DNA of 64,000 nt from Stentor coeruleus (taxonomy: Eukaryota > Ciliophora > Heterotrichea > Heterotrichida > Stentoridae): positions 1 to 64,000 of the forward strand of contig MPUH01000110.1 in assembly GCA_001970955.1 (NCBI GenBank), in the 5' to 3' direction. How positions within the stretch are numbered: the stretch's first letter is position 1; each line of letters opens with the position of its first letter. Shown here in pieces: positions 12,601 through 21,973 of the stretch. The position numbers were made by a program, and so were the translations under genes. Under the pieces are notes generated by a model, which worked only from the letters and a program-made list of their open reading frames with translations, was not told the origin of the DNA and did no database searches.

Positions 12601-13035
12601 TCTTTCAATATTATGCCATCGTATTATAATTATAAAGGATTTTTTGGGGAAGTTTCTGAAAGTATTGGGTTTCGTGTAAGTTCATTTGTTTCACCAATAA
12701 GTGGTTCGATAAAATCCTTAGAAAATATTTACTTATCAGCTGGGTTTAATATAAAAATCGAGTTTATTATGAGTGAGTCAGGAATGACAACTTATAGATT
12801 CCATCAAATAGACCCGATTTCTCTTATTATATTAATGCTAGCTTCAGTTCCTGGACTAATTGGCTTGTTTAGATCTATTTTAATAGCCTTTGAAAAGTTT
12901 TATTATAAGTGTAAAAAAATACCAATAGGAGTTGAAGGGACTAGTGCTAAAGAACAATATAATAAATTAGCCCAAGGGCATAATAGTGCTGAAACTGATC
13001 ATGATATGCCTGAGAAAAATAGAGATAAAATTTAG
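9607..13035 (+). CDS. Kelch-repeat, Cys-rich, multi-pass membrane protein
   Basis: A 1137-residue surface protein from exons 9607-10133 and 10149-13035; the 15-nt intron 10134-10148 (GTAAAGTTTATATAG) has A10. A signal peptide (MYYLYSIFIYSFILISKS) precedes about six Kelch-type beta-propeller blades across residues 30-640 (repeated hydrophobic-GG motifs: VFGGLG, VVGGIN, IIGGK, LFGGIN, IIGGTT, FLGGKS, IIGGEV). Residues 665-750 are Cys-rich with C-x2-C pairs like the GCC/ephrin-receptor type (CEPCSESTYKP, CPPGTSH, CPKGKYY). Membrane segments start near 771, 831 and 1062, with a roughly 200-residue strand-rich domain between the last two, and a short polar tail. Kelch plus GCC plus transmembrane proteins are common at ciliate surfaces. 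The ligand is unknown. Confidence 0.88.
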
Positions 13036-13221
13036 GTATAAGTCTTAATAGATTTCTTATAAAAATATGTGAGATTTTAGTTATAAAAAAAAATAGTTTA
13101 TATGTAAAAGATAGGATTTATGAATTAGATTTATTTAATTATATGATTTTTTTTGTATATACATGTATTTAGTGGTAATTTTTAAGTAAAGATTTGAAAT
13201 TTTATAATTTTTATAATATAA

Positions 13222-13725
13222 ATGCAAGAAGGGCTTATTGGTATTGAAAACTCAAGTATTGATACAGCGAGAACTTTATGGATGGGAGAAGTTGATCAAC
13301 CTTATATGGATGAAGAGTTTATATCCTCACTTTTTGCTGGTGTTGGTAGCCAGGTTAGTGTTAAAGTTGTTAGAGATAGGAACACAGGACTTCCAGGAGG
13401 TTATTGCTTTATAACTTTTAATACTCATGAAATGGCTGAAAGGGTACTTCATGCATATAATGGTCTACAAGTTGCGAATACAAACAAAAGATTTCAATTG
13501 AATTGGGCTAGGTATGTAAAACTTAAACAACAACCCTTAGGCCCTATTGGGAATTATGATCAGTATGTGGCAAGAGGTGGTTCAGGCCAATTAGTTGAAA
13601 TCACAACAGCTAAAAAAGATCTGTTCATGAGAAAACTAGATGTAGTTGAGCTTAATCTTGAATATGCAGCTTTTCATTGTGAGCAGTACTTGGAGCTTAC
13701 AAAGCCAGAGTTTTTGTTAACTTAA
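13222..13725 (+). CDS. RRM protein of the SECp43/NAM8 type
   Basis: A 167-residue RNA-binding protein. RNP2-like TLWMGEVDQPYMDEEFI and RNP1-like GGYCFITFNT fall in one RRM (residues 17-100), followed by FQLNWARY; this combination is characteristic of the first RRM of tRNA-Sec-associated SECp43 and yeast Nam8, which share the LWMGDL...YMDE start. Human SECp43 has two RRMs and about 287 residues; here only one is present and the tail is unlike it. Function in selenocysteine tRNA handling or splicing is possible but cannot be decided from the domain alone. Plus-strand, 84 bp before prefoldin. Confidence 0.85.
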   Translation: MQEGLIGIENSSIDTARTLWMGEVDQPYMDEEFISSLFAGVGSQVSVKVVRDRNTGLPGGYCFITFNTHEMAERVLHAYNGLQVANTNKRFQLNWARYVKLKQQPLGPIGNYDQYVARGGSGQLVEITTAKKDLFMRKLDVVELNLEYAAFHCEQYLELTKPEFLLT

Positions 13726-13809
13726 AGAGTTTAGCGACTATAAAATATATCCTGATTCTCATATCATATTATATACTTAAAATTATATTGTGAAAAAAAA
13801 TTCTTATAA

Positions 13810-14142
13810 ATGAACGCTGATAGTCCTTCACAACAAGCATTAGAAGTTCAATCAATGCTTTTTGATATTATAAACTCAATAAAACTTAATGAAGCAAATA
13901 TTATGGCTCTTGAAGCTGAAAGACGTAGATTCCAGCTGACAATTGCTGAGGTCAATAATCAACAGGATGATGCGGTTTTGTATAGGCCAGTAGGACGAGC
14001 TTATGTGATGAAAACTAAAGATGAGATTTTATTAGATATCAATAACTCTATAAGACGTTGTGAAGGTGAACTTGATGAACAATTGAAGAAAAAAGAAGTC
14101 ATTATCAAAAGACGCGATGAGTTTATTGCTAATAATCAGTAA
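13810..14142 (+). CDS. PFDN1: Prefoldin subunit 1
   Basis: A 110-residue beta-type prefoldin. Two long helices flank a hairpin containing the motif YRPVGRAYVMKTKDEIL, matching the GVGRMF-type hairpin of subunit 1 in animals. Prefoldin is a six-subunit cytosolic holder that passes actin and tubulin to the CCT chaperonin. Length is normal for the family (about 110-125). Subunit 1 is preferred to 6 or 4 from the hairpin, though the assignment of subunit number is less certain than the family. Confidence 0.85.
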   Translation: MNADSPSQQALEVQSMLFDIINSIKLNEANIMALEAERRRFQLTIAEVNNQQDDAVLYRPVGRAYVMKTKDEILLDINNSIRRCEGELDEQLKKKEVIIKRRDEFIANNQ

Positions 14143-14480
14143 GTTTATGCGTAACTTAGGTTTTAACTTGACTATAATTTTAAGGGAAATACTTGAAGTC
14201 TTTTATATAAAAACATCTACAACTAATCTTAAAGCATACTCTTAAAAAGTATTTTTTTAAATAAAACAAACCATCTCTCTATTAATTATAACAAACATTA
14301 AATCAACNGATTATATTATAAAATCATCTTAATATTTTATATAAAAACATCTACAACTAATCTTAAAGCATACTCTTAAAAAGTATTTTTTTAAATAAAA
14401 CAAACCATCTCTCTATTAATTATAACAAACATTAAATCAACACACAAATTATTAAGATAAAATTTGTACTACACAAATCA
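14143..14480. repeat. Intergenic with 107-bp duplication around an N
   Basis: Positions 14201-14307 and 14335-14441 are identical over 107 bp, with a single N at 14308 between them. This is best read as two contig ends that overlap but were not merged, so the true spacer is probably shorter. No gene seen. Confidence 0.85.
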
Positions 14481-15488
14481 TTAGTCTGCTTCCAAAAAGA
14501 AAAAGGGCATACTTAATAATTGTTTCGTTGTTGGTCTATCATGAGGATCCCTTATAAGACATAACGATATAATCGAACGGAGCATCGAATCAGTCTGAGG
14601 GATATCTGGATATGAGTTATCTTTGCTTATAAGATAAAAAACTTCCTTAGAATCACTTGATAAATTCGACCATGGAGGTTTGCCTGATGCCATTTCTAAA
14701 AGTACACATCCAAAAGACCAAATATCAGCAGGATAGCTATGCCCTTGACGATTAACAACTTCAGGAGCCATCCAATAAGGACTACCTCTAAGTGATTTTG
14801 ATATATGTCCTTCAATATCTTCAAATTTCCTAGAAGAACCAAAATCACTTACTTTTAAAATACCATTTGATGAAATCAAAATATTTGCTGATTTCAAATC
14901 TCTATGAACAATTTGATTTTCATGTAAATAATTAAGTCCAAGTAAAAGTTGTTTTGAATAATTTTTTATAACATCGACCTCTAAAGCTCCGTATTTTGTA
15001 AGGATTGTTTTTAACGATCCACCTGGGACAAATTCTAAAAGTACATCGATAGATTTCATATCATCAGACATATCTGTTTGATGATAATGGACGATGTTTG
15101 GGTGAGCTAATTGTTTAAGAAGGCTTATTTCTTTTTTCATATTTAAGAAAACTTTTTCTATAAGTTTTGGGTCGTCTGAAAGCTGTATATTTATTACCGT
15201 GAAATGTTTTACAGCTAGAAGTTCGCCAGTTTTGAGATTCATACATTGGTAAACTTTAGCATAAGCTCCTTCACCTATTAAATCACCTCTTTTCCATCTT
15301 ATCGCCCTTCCACTTCTTGGGGTGCTTAAGTCCATAAAAGTGTTCTCTGAACCATCTGTATGGAACATAAGGTTTTTACGTATTTTCAACTGCTCTTCTC
15401 TAAGATTAGTTGAATGCGAACGTAATATTACTGCGAAATCAGGCTTTTCAGCATCTACAGCTGCCTTTGTATAACATGCACTTCCCAT
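14481..15488 (-). CDS. MAPKKK-like (STE11 type) protein kinase
   Basis: A 335-residue Ser/Thr kinase with almost no regulatory extension. The N terminus MGSACYTKA could be myristoylated on Gly2 (inference). Visible motifs are the Gly loop GEGAYAKVYQC, the catalytic Lys in LAVKHF, HRDLKSANIL, the metal-binding DFGSS, and the activation-segment end GSPYWMAPEVV, which is typical of STE11/MEKK and plant NPK1 kinases. Domain order and length are complete, so it should be active. It would phosphorylate a MAPKK if the family role holds. Confidence 0.92.
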   Translation of the reverse strand: MGSACYTKAAVDAEKPDFAVILRSHSTNLREEQLKIRKNLMFHTDGSENTFMDLSTPRSGRAIRWKRGDLIGEGAYAKVYQCMNLKTGELLAVKHFTVINIQLSDDPKLIEKVFLNMKKEISLLKQLAHPNIVHYHQTDMSDDMKSIDVLLEFVPGGSLKTILTKYGALEVDVIKNYSKQLLLGLNYLHENQIVHRDLKSANILISSNGILKVSDFGSSRKFEDIEGHISKSLRGSPYWMAPEVVNRQGHSYPADIWSFGCVLLEMASGKPPWSNLSSDSKEVFYLISKDNSYPDIPQTDSMLRSIISLCLIRDPHDRPTTKQLLSMPFFFLEAD

Positions 15489-16178
15489 ATTTTTAAATAT
15501 TTCTTATAAATAACTTGAACTAATTGATTTTATTTAATAAAAGTATGATTTTATGTTGAGATTAGGATAATTTTAGGTTAGACTAAAAAATGTATGGTGC
15601 GAATATGATTTTGTATTAGGAAATTAATTATGAGGTATAAAGATATGTGTTGTAGTTAAAATTTTACTTTTAAAATATATGGTTGCGATAATGAATTTTG
15701 ATGTTTTTATAATATATATAATTTTACATTTTATTTGAAGAATACATTAGTATCTTTAAATATAAAAGGAATTAAAGTTTTATGTGTTTATAGACTCATA
15801 ACTTATTATATAATATAATAACTTGTAATATTTCTAGTATTTAATTTAGTATATCTCATCCTACGAAAAATAGGAAATTTTTCGTAAAATCCTGTGAAAA
15901 AAGTAAAATCAAAAACCATTTTGTCATCTCCACTTTTTCCTTAAAATATCATTATTTCAACTTTCACTACCTTCTCACTATCCAAAACTCTCTTCACCCA
16001 TTATCATCCTAAAAACCCATAATATTTCCTAAATTGCATAAATCCCCAACTCATAATCATCATCTAAATCAGTATATTCCTAATACAATCAACATAATTC
16101 CTACACCTTCACAACAACTTCCTTTATCATCAAAACATCCAAAAACATAAAATCCTTTTATCCTAAAAAAAAACTATT
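15489..16178. other. Intergenic, 690 bp
   Basis: C-poor on the plus strand up to about 15780 (5' side of the kinase gene), then G-poor from about 15900 to the TauE/SafE stop. No gene seen. Confidence 0.5.
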
Positions 16179-17474
16179 CTATTCGCAATAATTATGAAAC
16201 CCAAAGTCTCTTTCTTGAGTAACCGCATTATAAATCCCATAAACTATTATCGTAACAGCAGAAATCCCTTGTGATATCGCTAAAGCCATAACAATAATAG
16301 AAGCTCTTTTATACTTATTAACAATAGCTTTAATAACAAAAACCCCAAAAGCAGATCCTAACAAGCAAAACGCTAAATTCCACAATGCATATGACATATT
16401 AACTTTCCCAGCAATTGTATACTGTAAAGCTGAAACTGTTGATGTAAAAAAAACCATAAAACTCATTGAAGCTGCCATAACTTCAGGTCTTACACCAATT
16501 TTTAAGAGTACCGGACTCATTATAATAGCTCCACCAATCCCTATAACTGAACCTAAAAACCCAGTCACTACCCCAGCAATGACCATTTTTCTACATCCAG
16601 ATTCATCCCATTTTATATCTTTTTCATCAAAATCATACCCATAAGCAACTTTTATCTTATAATCTTTAAGCTTGTAATTAACACAAAAAATCGATATCCC
16701 TATAAGAACCATTAAAATAGCCCCACTAGCAAGCCAAAAAGACCAAGTGCAAAACTCTAGACCTGCTAAAGATTTAAAAGTTCGACTACCTCTGATTAAT
16801 GAACTGAGGATTGTGAAAATGTATATAGAAAAAATTATCAGCAAAGCACGTAAAGGGAAAGTTTGTTGTTCAGCTGAATATATTTTTTGCAAATGTGGAT
16901 CGGTTGGACTTTCACATGGACTTGAGATTAATGTAGGGTTATTAAATATCTCAGTTTCTTTCTTATAATGTTTAATAGCTGATTGTAATGTTGATATTGT
17001 TAGATATATTAAAATACCTATAAGAATTACAAGTATAAGCCAATAAGGTGAAGATATGTTAGCAATAACCCCAAAACTAGTTCCGATAAGCAAGGGGCTA
17101 ATTAAAATTACTATAAGGTCATAGTCTATAAGTGGACGATTTCTTGTTGGATGTCTTAAAAACATTTTAATTGATGCAGCTGTTAAACCTGTACCTATGA
17201 CAGAATATTGGCTTAAGGCTACAGCGCTACTAGGGTTAAAATGACTGAAAGTTACGATAATCATGACAAATAGGGCTCCACCACCGATTCCTGAAGCTCC
17301 TGCTAACCCGCTCATTATGAAAACCAAACAAGTACCTAGAATTTCCCAGTTGGTTATAGGGAAAATATCTTTGTGACGACATTTACCATTGTCGCAGACT
17401 TCTAATGATGAACATTCACTATTTTTTTCACAAGAATATGCAAGAACTATTACAAGTAGAAACCATAATTTCAT
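16179..17474 (-). CDS. TauE/SafE-family anion exporter
   Basis: A 431-residue membrane protein. It starts with a signal peptide (MKLWFLLVIVLAYSC) and a short Cys-rich segment (CEKNSECSSLEVCDNGKC), then about eight membrane spans in two homologous halves. Each half has the Gly-rich family motif: GASGIGGGALFVMI in the first and IGIGGAIIMSPV in the second. The middle loop (residues about 175-210) is polar. The family moves sulfite, sulfoacetate or related anions; eukaryotic members exist in plants and ciliates, with substrates largely unproven. The luminal Cys-rich segment before TM1 is typical of eukaryotic forms. Confidence 0.9.
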   Translation of the reverse strand: MKLWFLLVIVLAYSCEKNSECSSLEVCDNGKCRHKDIFPITNWEILGTCLVFIMSGLAGASGIGGGALFVMIIVTFSHFNPSSAVALSQYSVIGTGLTAASIKMFLRHPTRNRPLIDYDLIVILISPLLIGTSFGVIANISSPYWLILVILIGILIYLTISTLQSAIKHYKKETEIFNNPTLISSPCESPTDPHLQKIYSAEQQTFPLRALLIIFSIYIFTILSSLIRGSRTFKSLAGLEFCTWSFWLASGAILMVLIGISIFCVNYKLKDYKIKVAYGYDFDEKDIKWDESGCRKMVIAGVVTGFLGSVIGIGGAIIMSPVLLKIGVRPEVMAASMSFMVFFTSTVSALQYTIAGKVNMSYALWNLAFCLLGSAFGVFVIKAIVNKYKRASIIVMALAISQGISAVTIIVYGIYNAVTQERDFGFHNYCE

Positions 17475-17894
17475 TTTATATGAGAAATAATGGAAGAGGA
17501 AGATATTGCAGAGTTGAGATTGGATTTTTTATTAGTCATGGATTAATTTTTTTTATTATGATTTTTGAAGTTTAAATTTTTATATTTGAAAGGGTTTAGA
17601 TACAATTGAAGGCCTTTATAGAGTTTTCAATGAAGGATTTATGAGTTTGACCTATTTTTTATGATGGATTATTTTGATAATTATACTTATATGGTTTGAT
17701 CATAAGAATATAAAATGAAAATGCAATTATTTACTTTATGTATTTTGAAATGAGTTTTATTTTAAATAGACTACCCTAATTATTATAAAACCATTACAAT
17801 TGCCAACAAAAAATATAACTTATATTAAATATCAGCATTTTCATGTATTTTTTTTCAAACATTTAATTATCACAAAATATTTTTCAAATTTTTT
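17475..17894. other. Intergenic, 420 bp
   Basis: AT-rich, switching from C-poor to G-poor on the plus strand near 17760. No gene seen. Confidence 0.5.
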
Positions 17895-19670
17895 TTACCT
17901 TAAATAGGCTCTTAAGTGTTCAACAAACATAGCTTGATCACTCTGTGTACTATTCACTACAAACTTTGGTATCGAACCTCTAACATCCATATGTAGTAAA
18001 TAAATCATCTTAGTCTTATTATTACCCATCGGGATAAGAAAATGAGTTGCAAAATAAATATGCCCACGTACATAATTAGTCTCAGGGCATTCAGGATGTT
18101 GAACACTTAAAGCTACAGCGGCAATAATCCCATCATCCATACAAAACTTTCTCTGTAACAAACAAAAATCCCTACCATTTACAGGGCCAATTCTCTTAAA
18201 CCTCTGATATGATATCCCCATATCATCATTAATAAGCTTAATAACATATCCACTTTCAAACATTGTATCATAATAACTCTTGCGACTTAAATCTTTAAGA
18301 CATTCTATTATATCTTCAGGTGTTCCTTTAAGTTCCCCTTCAGATTTTATAATATAAAGTCCTCCTGCAGCTTTTCTTCTATAAGCATTTACATAACGAG
18401 ATTGGATTTTAAGTTCTTCCCAACCATTTTGTTCATCTAAAAGTGTTTTTGAGTCATTTAAAACTCGATTTGTTTCATTATAATATTCTTCAGGGCTGTT
18501 TATGTCTAATATTGATAAATTTCCTTCTTGATCATCATCGTCTGATTCTATAAAACCTTGATTTTCGTTTGTTTGTAAAGAATAAACATTTGAAGTTTCG
18601 ATATATTGTTTGAAAAAACTTAAAAGATCTGGGTTTCCTATAAGTGGATTTAATATTTTAGTATGATTACCATAATGCGTTACTAAAGTTTTTCTTTGAT
18701 TATCTTGTGGTTGGATTTCAAATATATTTTTTATATCATCGTCTTGAGTTTTTTCAATAACAAAGTATGAGTTTTTTATATAGAAAAAATGTTGGGAAAT
18801 AAACTGAGACTGTGAAATACTATTAAGATTATATGAAAAATGTAGAGAAAATGATTCAAGGATTAAAGATAAATATGGCTCCCATTGTGATCTTGAAGAG
18901 TTATCGTATAATCCTGAAATTATCTCCCCAATACTTGCATTTATTGTTGTTGAGGTTTTGAATGCGGTTTTTTGAAAAGAGTCAGTTTTGGTGATTGGTT
19001 TTGATGATATAGAAAAATAGATTATTGATGTTAATAAGGCTAAAAGGTTTAAGATTGAACCGAAATATGATTTGATTAGTTTGCAGATGAGAAATGATAG
19101 GATAAAATATAGGATGTAGGTATGAGAAAAAGTAGTATTTTTGTAGTTTTTGTCTTTGTTGTGATAAAATATGCAACTACCACAAGTTGTCGATATATTG
19201 TAATTTTTATTGAGTATTTCTTGGATTTTTTTATCGATCGCTGGGAGAAGGGAACTTTTTGGGATTTGGTTAAGAAGTTGGGTGTTTTCTTTTGCAAGTG
19301 ACCCAAAGTATGAGGAACATGCACAAGAATTTTCAGTATTAGATTCAAGTATTTCTTTTGTTGATTTCGTTAGAGAAATCTGCCATATACCAAGTTCGCC
19401 TAAAGTATTGAATTGGATTTTCAATACTATTTGATTGTTTTTTATAATATCTAATACAAGACCATTTGGGTCTTTTGATATACAACATCCAGGTAATTGT
19501 AAGATGAACCTTGGCTCAGTAGAAGTTGGGGACTTATAGTAACAAAGTACCCCTGATTTTAAATACAGAAACCTTCTTGACCAAACCCTTTTTCTTTTTA
19601 TCTTATAGTTTCCCCCTAAATCTTTATTCAAGTCAGGTGTTATATTTTGATCCATATTATTTATATGCAC
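17895..19670 (-). CDS. PH and START lipid-binding membrane protein
   Basis: A 591-residue protein. Residues about 12-108 form a PH domain (KRVWSRRFLYLKSGVLCYY and a final Trp helix). One or two hydrophobic spans lie near residues 185-225 (YILYFILSFLICKLI). A divergent SRPBCC-type segment follows (INASIGEIISGLYDN, SQWEPYL), and a clearer START domain occupies about residues 430-591 (GELKGTPEDIIECLKD, GPVNGRDFCLLQRKF, and a long C-terminal helix). PH, membrane span and START in one chain recall lipid-transfer proteins acting at membrane contact sites. The ligand is unknown. Single exon. Confidence 0.85.
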   Translation of the reverse strand: MHINNMDQNITPDLNKDLGGNYKIKRKRVWSRRFLYLKSGVLCYYKSPTSTEPRFILQLPGCCISKDPNGLVLDIIKNNQIVLKIQFNTLGELGIWQISLTKSTKEILESNTENSCACSSYFGSLAKENTQLLNQIPKSSLLPAIDKKIQEILNKNYNISTTCGSCIFYHNKDKNYKNTTFSHTYILYFILSFLICKLIKSYFGSILNLLALLTSIIYFSISSKPITKTDSFQKTAFKTSTTINASIGEIISGLYDNSSRSQWEPYLSLILESFSLHFSYNLNSISQSQFISQHFFYIKNSYFVIEKTQDDDIKNIFEIQPQDNQRKTLVTHYGNHTKILNPLIGNPDLLSFFKQYIETSNVYSLQTNENQGFIESDDDDQEGNLSILDINSPEEYYNETNRVLNDSKTLLDEQNGWEELKIQSRYVNAYRRKAAGGLYIIKSEGELKGTPEDIIECLKDLSRKSYYDTMFESGYVIKLINDDMGISYQRFKRIGPVNGRDFCLLQRKFCMDDGIIAAVALSVQHPECPETNYVRGHIYFATHFLIPMGNNKTKMIYLLHMDVRGSIPKFVVNSTQSDQAMFVEHLRAYLR

Positions 19671-19796
19671 TTTATTATTAATTTCATATATAACTATATA
19701 TATTATTATACATTCTAATAAAGTGATTCAGATATAATTATACTACAACTCCAATCAAAAATAATGATTTTTTTCACACACTTCTTAATACTTTTA

Positions 19797-20357
19797 TTAT
19801 ATATTCCCTTCCTCATATACATCCACGTGTTTTTTCAGCTTGGACGTAATAGTGTTAATTTTTGACTTATGGAAATAATTAACACAATATACTAAAACAA
19901 TCAAGCAATCTAATACTATTCCAATAAACAAATTAGTTGAATTCTCATGATCGAGACCATAACTCACAAAACATACAAAAGAAGCTAAACCTAACAATAA
20001 TGAATGCCAACCTAACATAGACTTTAAAAAAATACAATAAATTGAAGTTTCTTTATAGTCAGATATTTGATTTAACCCATGAATTTTCTGTTTATTTATA
20101 GCTTGATCATCAGTTAGTCCTTGAATTAAATTGCATTCTAGTTTTCTACTTAAGTCTTCTAATAAGATTTTATGTTCAGTCATTTTACCAAATGTTTCTG
20201 TGATAGATAAGGCTAAAGATTTTTCTTTATTTGAAGAATTCTTAGAAAAACTTTGGGGGTTGTTGAGCTGATAATTGTCTTGATTTGCAATTTCAATATT
20301 TTGTCTGATTTGTTCGAAGCCGATTATGAAGGATGAGGTTGTTCTTTGAATAGCCAT
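19797..20357 (-). CDS. Stand-alone N-terminal piece of a P-type ATPase
   Basis: A 186-residue protein matching only the start of a P2-type (Na/K, H/K or Ca) ATPase: a cation-ATPase N domain (residues about 60-95, EHKILLEDLSRKLECNL and GLTDDQAINK), then two membrane spans equal to M1 and M2 (MLGWHSLLLGLASFVCFVSY; IGIVLDCLIVLVYCVNYF). It then stops with no actuator domain, no DKTGT phosphorylation site and no nucleotide domain. The next 125 bp to the following gene hold no continuation and no suitable intron. Either a truncated paralogue or a small membrane protein retained from one. The frame itself is clean. Confidence 0.75.
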   Translation of the reverse strand: MAIQRTTSSFIIGFEQIRQNIEIANQDNYQLNNPQSFSKNSSNKEKSLALSITETFGKMTEHKILLEDLSRKLECNLIQGLTDDQAINKQKIHGLNQISDYKETSIYCIFLKSMLGWHSLLLGLASFVCFVSYGLDHENSTNLFIGIVLDCLIVLVYCVNYFHKSKINTITSKLKKHVDVYEEGNI

Positions 20358-20824
20358 TTAGTATTTTTAGTAGAATTTTTTACTGGATTTTTATAAGAAA
20401 TAGTAAGGTAGAAATGCTAATAATGATGATAGATTTGAATGGTTAAATTTTTAGATTTAAGTGTAGGATGAAGATTAGGATTGATGTTTTTTAGGTTGAT
20501 AATAGAAATGATTAGTTTTTATGGGTTTAAATAGGAAAAAAATGTTTAAATTAATCTTTCCTAAACAGCTGACTAACACCTGGTATCTATTATTGCAATA
20601 TTCGCCTATTTATTTAAATCATCAAAATCAAATATCTTTCACACCCATTAAACTTTCATTAATAAAACCCAACTCCAAACATACTCATCTAACAAAAAAA
20701 TCTTATTTAACACCCACATTAAATTCTATTACATATTAACTTGCACTCATAAAAACTTTACTATCACAATATAATCTTACAAACAAAAAAATCATTTTTT
20801 AAAAATCTCTTATGCTGTAAAATA
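20358..20824. other. Divergent spacer, 467 bp
   Basis: Between the ATPase fragment (minus) and a plus-strand gene. The left 150 bp are C-poor and the right 280 bp G-poor on the plus strand. A 72-residue plus frame at 20521-20739 looks like chance. Confidence 0.5.
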
Positions 20825-21643
20825 ATGATTAAATCGTTTAGTAGTAGCAATAATATAAATATGTTAAACAAGCCCGGATTATCTTCAAGCAGTTCTTCAA
20901 TTTCTAGTTCGCATTCGCAAATGGCAAATGTTTTAGAAAAAGCTGAAAAATCTTTAGAATACGAAGAAGCTAGACTTGCTGAATATAATACAATAGGAAA
21001 AACATTAGAACATGAAGTTAAGTATTTGACGAGACAATTTTTGATTTCTGAGACTAAATTCATAGAGTCTAAAGCGCTTCTTTTAAATTCAAAGCCTGAT
21101 CTACTTAATGTTACAAATGAAATTCAAGCACTACTTTCAATGATGAAATATCCTACAGATAAGGAACCTACTTCTGTATATGCACTTATAAAAAATTTCC
21201 ATTACAAAAACTTAAGTGATGAAACGATTGAAAAATTGGTTCCTCTTTGGAAAGCTGAAAATCGAAGGTTAGATGGCCAGCCTAACGCGATGGTAAGTTT
21301 CATTAGTGCCAGTATTGAAAGCAAAATGAAGTCCGACCTCCTAAACTCAGCAGGAAACAAGCTTCACCAAATAATCAATCGCATTGAAGTTCAAAAAATA
21401 AGCCTAACTCAAACAGCAGAAAAAGTTCGTAAACTTAAAGCCCAAATGCATTCTTTTACCCAAGATGATCTTAACTCTTTTGCCTGTTCTCAAGAAGATT
21501 GGGATAACGACTATATCAAAAATGATATTTGGCTTCATTCCGAAGATTTGTATGGGCTCGATTTCGAGCGAGGTGATACAAGTACTATAATTTATCAGCG
21601 TTATGAGCCAAATTGTACAAGTTGTGCATGCTTCACATTTTGA
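20825..21643 (+). CDS. Coiled-coil protein of unknown function
   Basis: A 272-residue single-exon gene I do not recognise. The N terminus is Ser-rich (residues 20-31). Two coiled-coil segments lie at about 35-75 and 180-215. The C terminus ends in NCTSCACFTF, whose Cys cluster could be acylated (inference). The stop is TGA, one of the two places where TGA seems to end a gene here; reading on would add only about ten residues before TAG. Confidence 0.75.
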   Translation: MIKSFSSSNNINMLNKPGLSSSSSSISSSHSQMANVLEKAEKSLEYEEARLAEYNTIGKTLEHEVKYLTRQFLISETKFIESKALLLNSKPDLLNVTNEIQALLSMMKYPTDKEPTSVYALIKNFHYKNLSDETIEKLVPLWKAENRRLDGQPNAMVSFISASIESKMKSDLLNSAGNKLHQIINRIEVQKISLTQTAEKVRKLKAQMHSFTQDDLNSFACSQEDWDNDYIKNDIWLHSEDLYGLDFERGDTSTIIYQRYEPNCTSCACFTF

Positions 21644-21973
21644 AGATATTGCTATAAAACTTTTTGTCTATAGAAATAGAATATATAAGATATGAAATTT
21701 ATATACACAGAGAAAATTATAGGTGTTTTTGATATATATTCTTGATAATATATATAATGTTTATTATAATAAATAATTGATATTTTGTTGCAGATATTTA
21801 TACAATAAATCTTTTAAGTTTTACTATAAAAGCAGCCTAACTCAATTGAAAAATCCTAACTTATAATCATCATTAATTTTATTATACTTTCAACCAGAGA
21901 TTTTTAGTTTTATACTCCAATAACGCATTTATGATTAAACAATGAAATTTTTATTATATTTATTGACTATTCA
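21644..21973. other. Intergenic, 330 bp
   Basis: Very AT-rich spacer between two plus-strand genes. Nothing seen. Confidence 0.5.

Noticed and set aside
20521-20739. Plus-strand ORF of 72 residues
   Set aside because: Low-complexity Thr/Leu/Ser in G-poor flank DNA; no motif.
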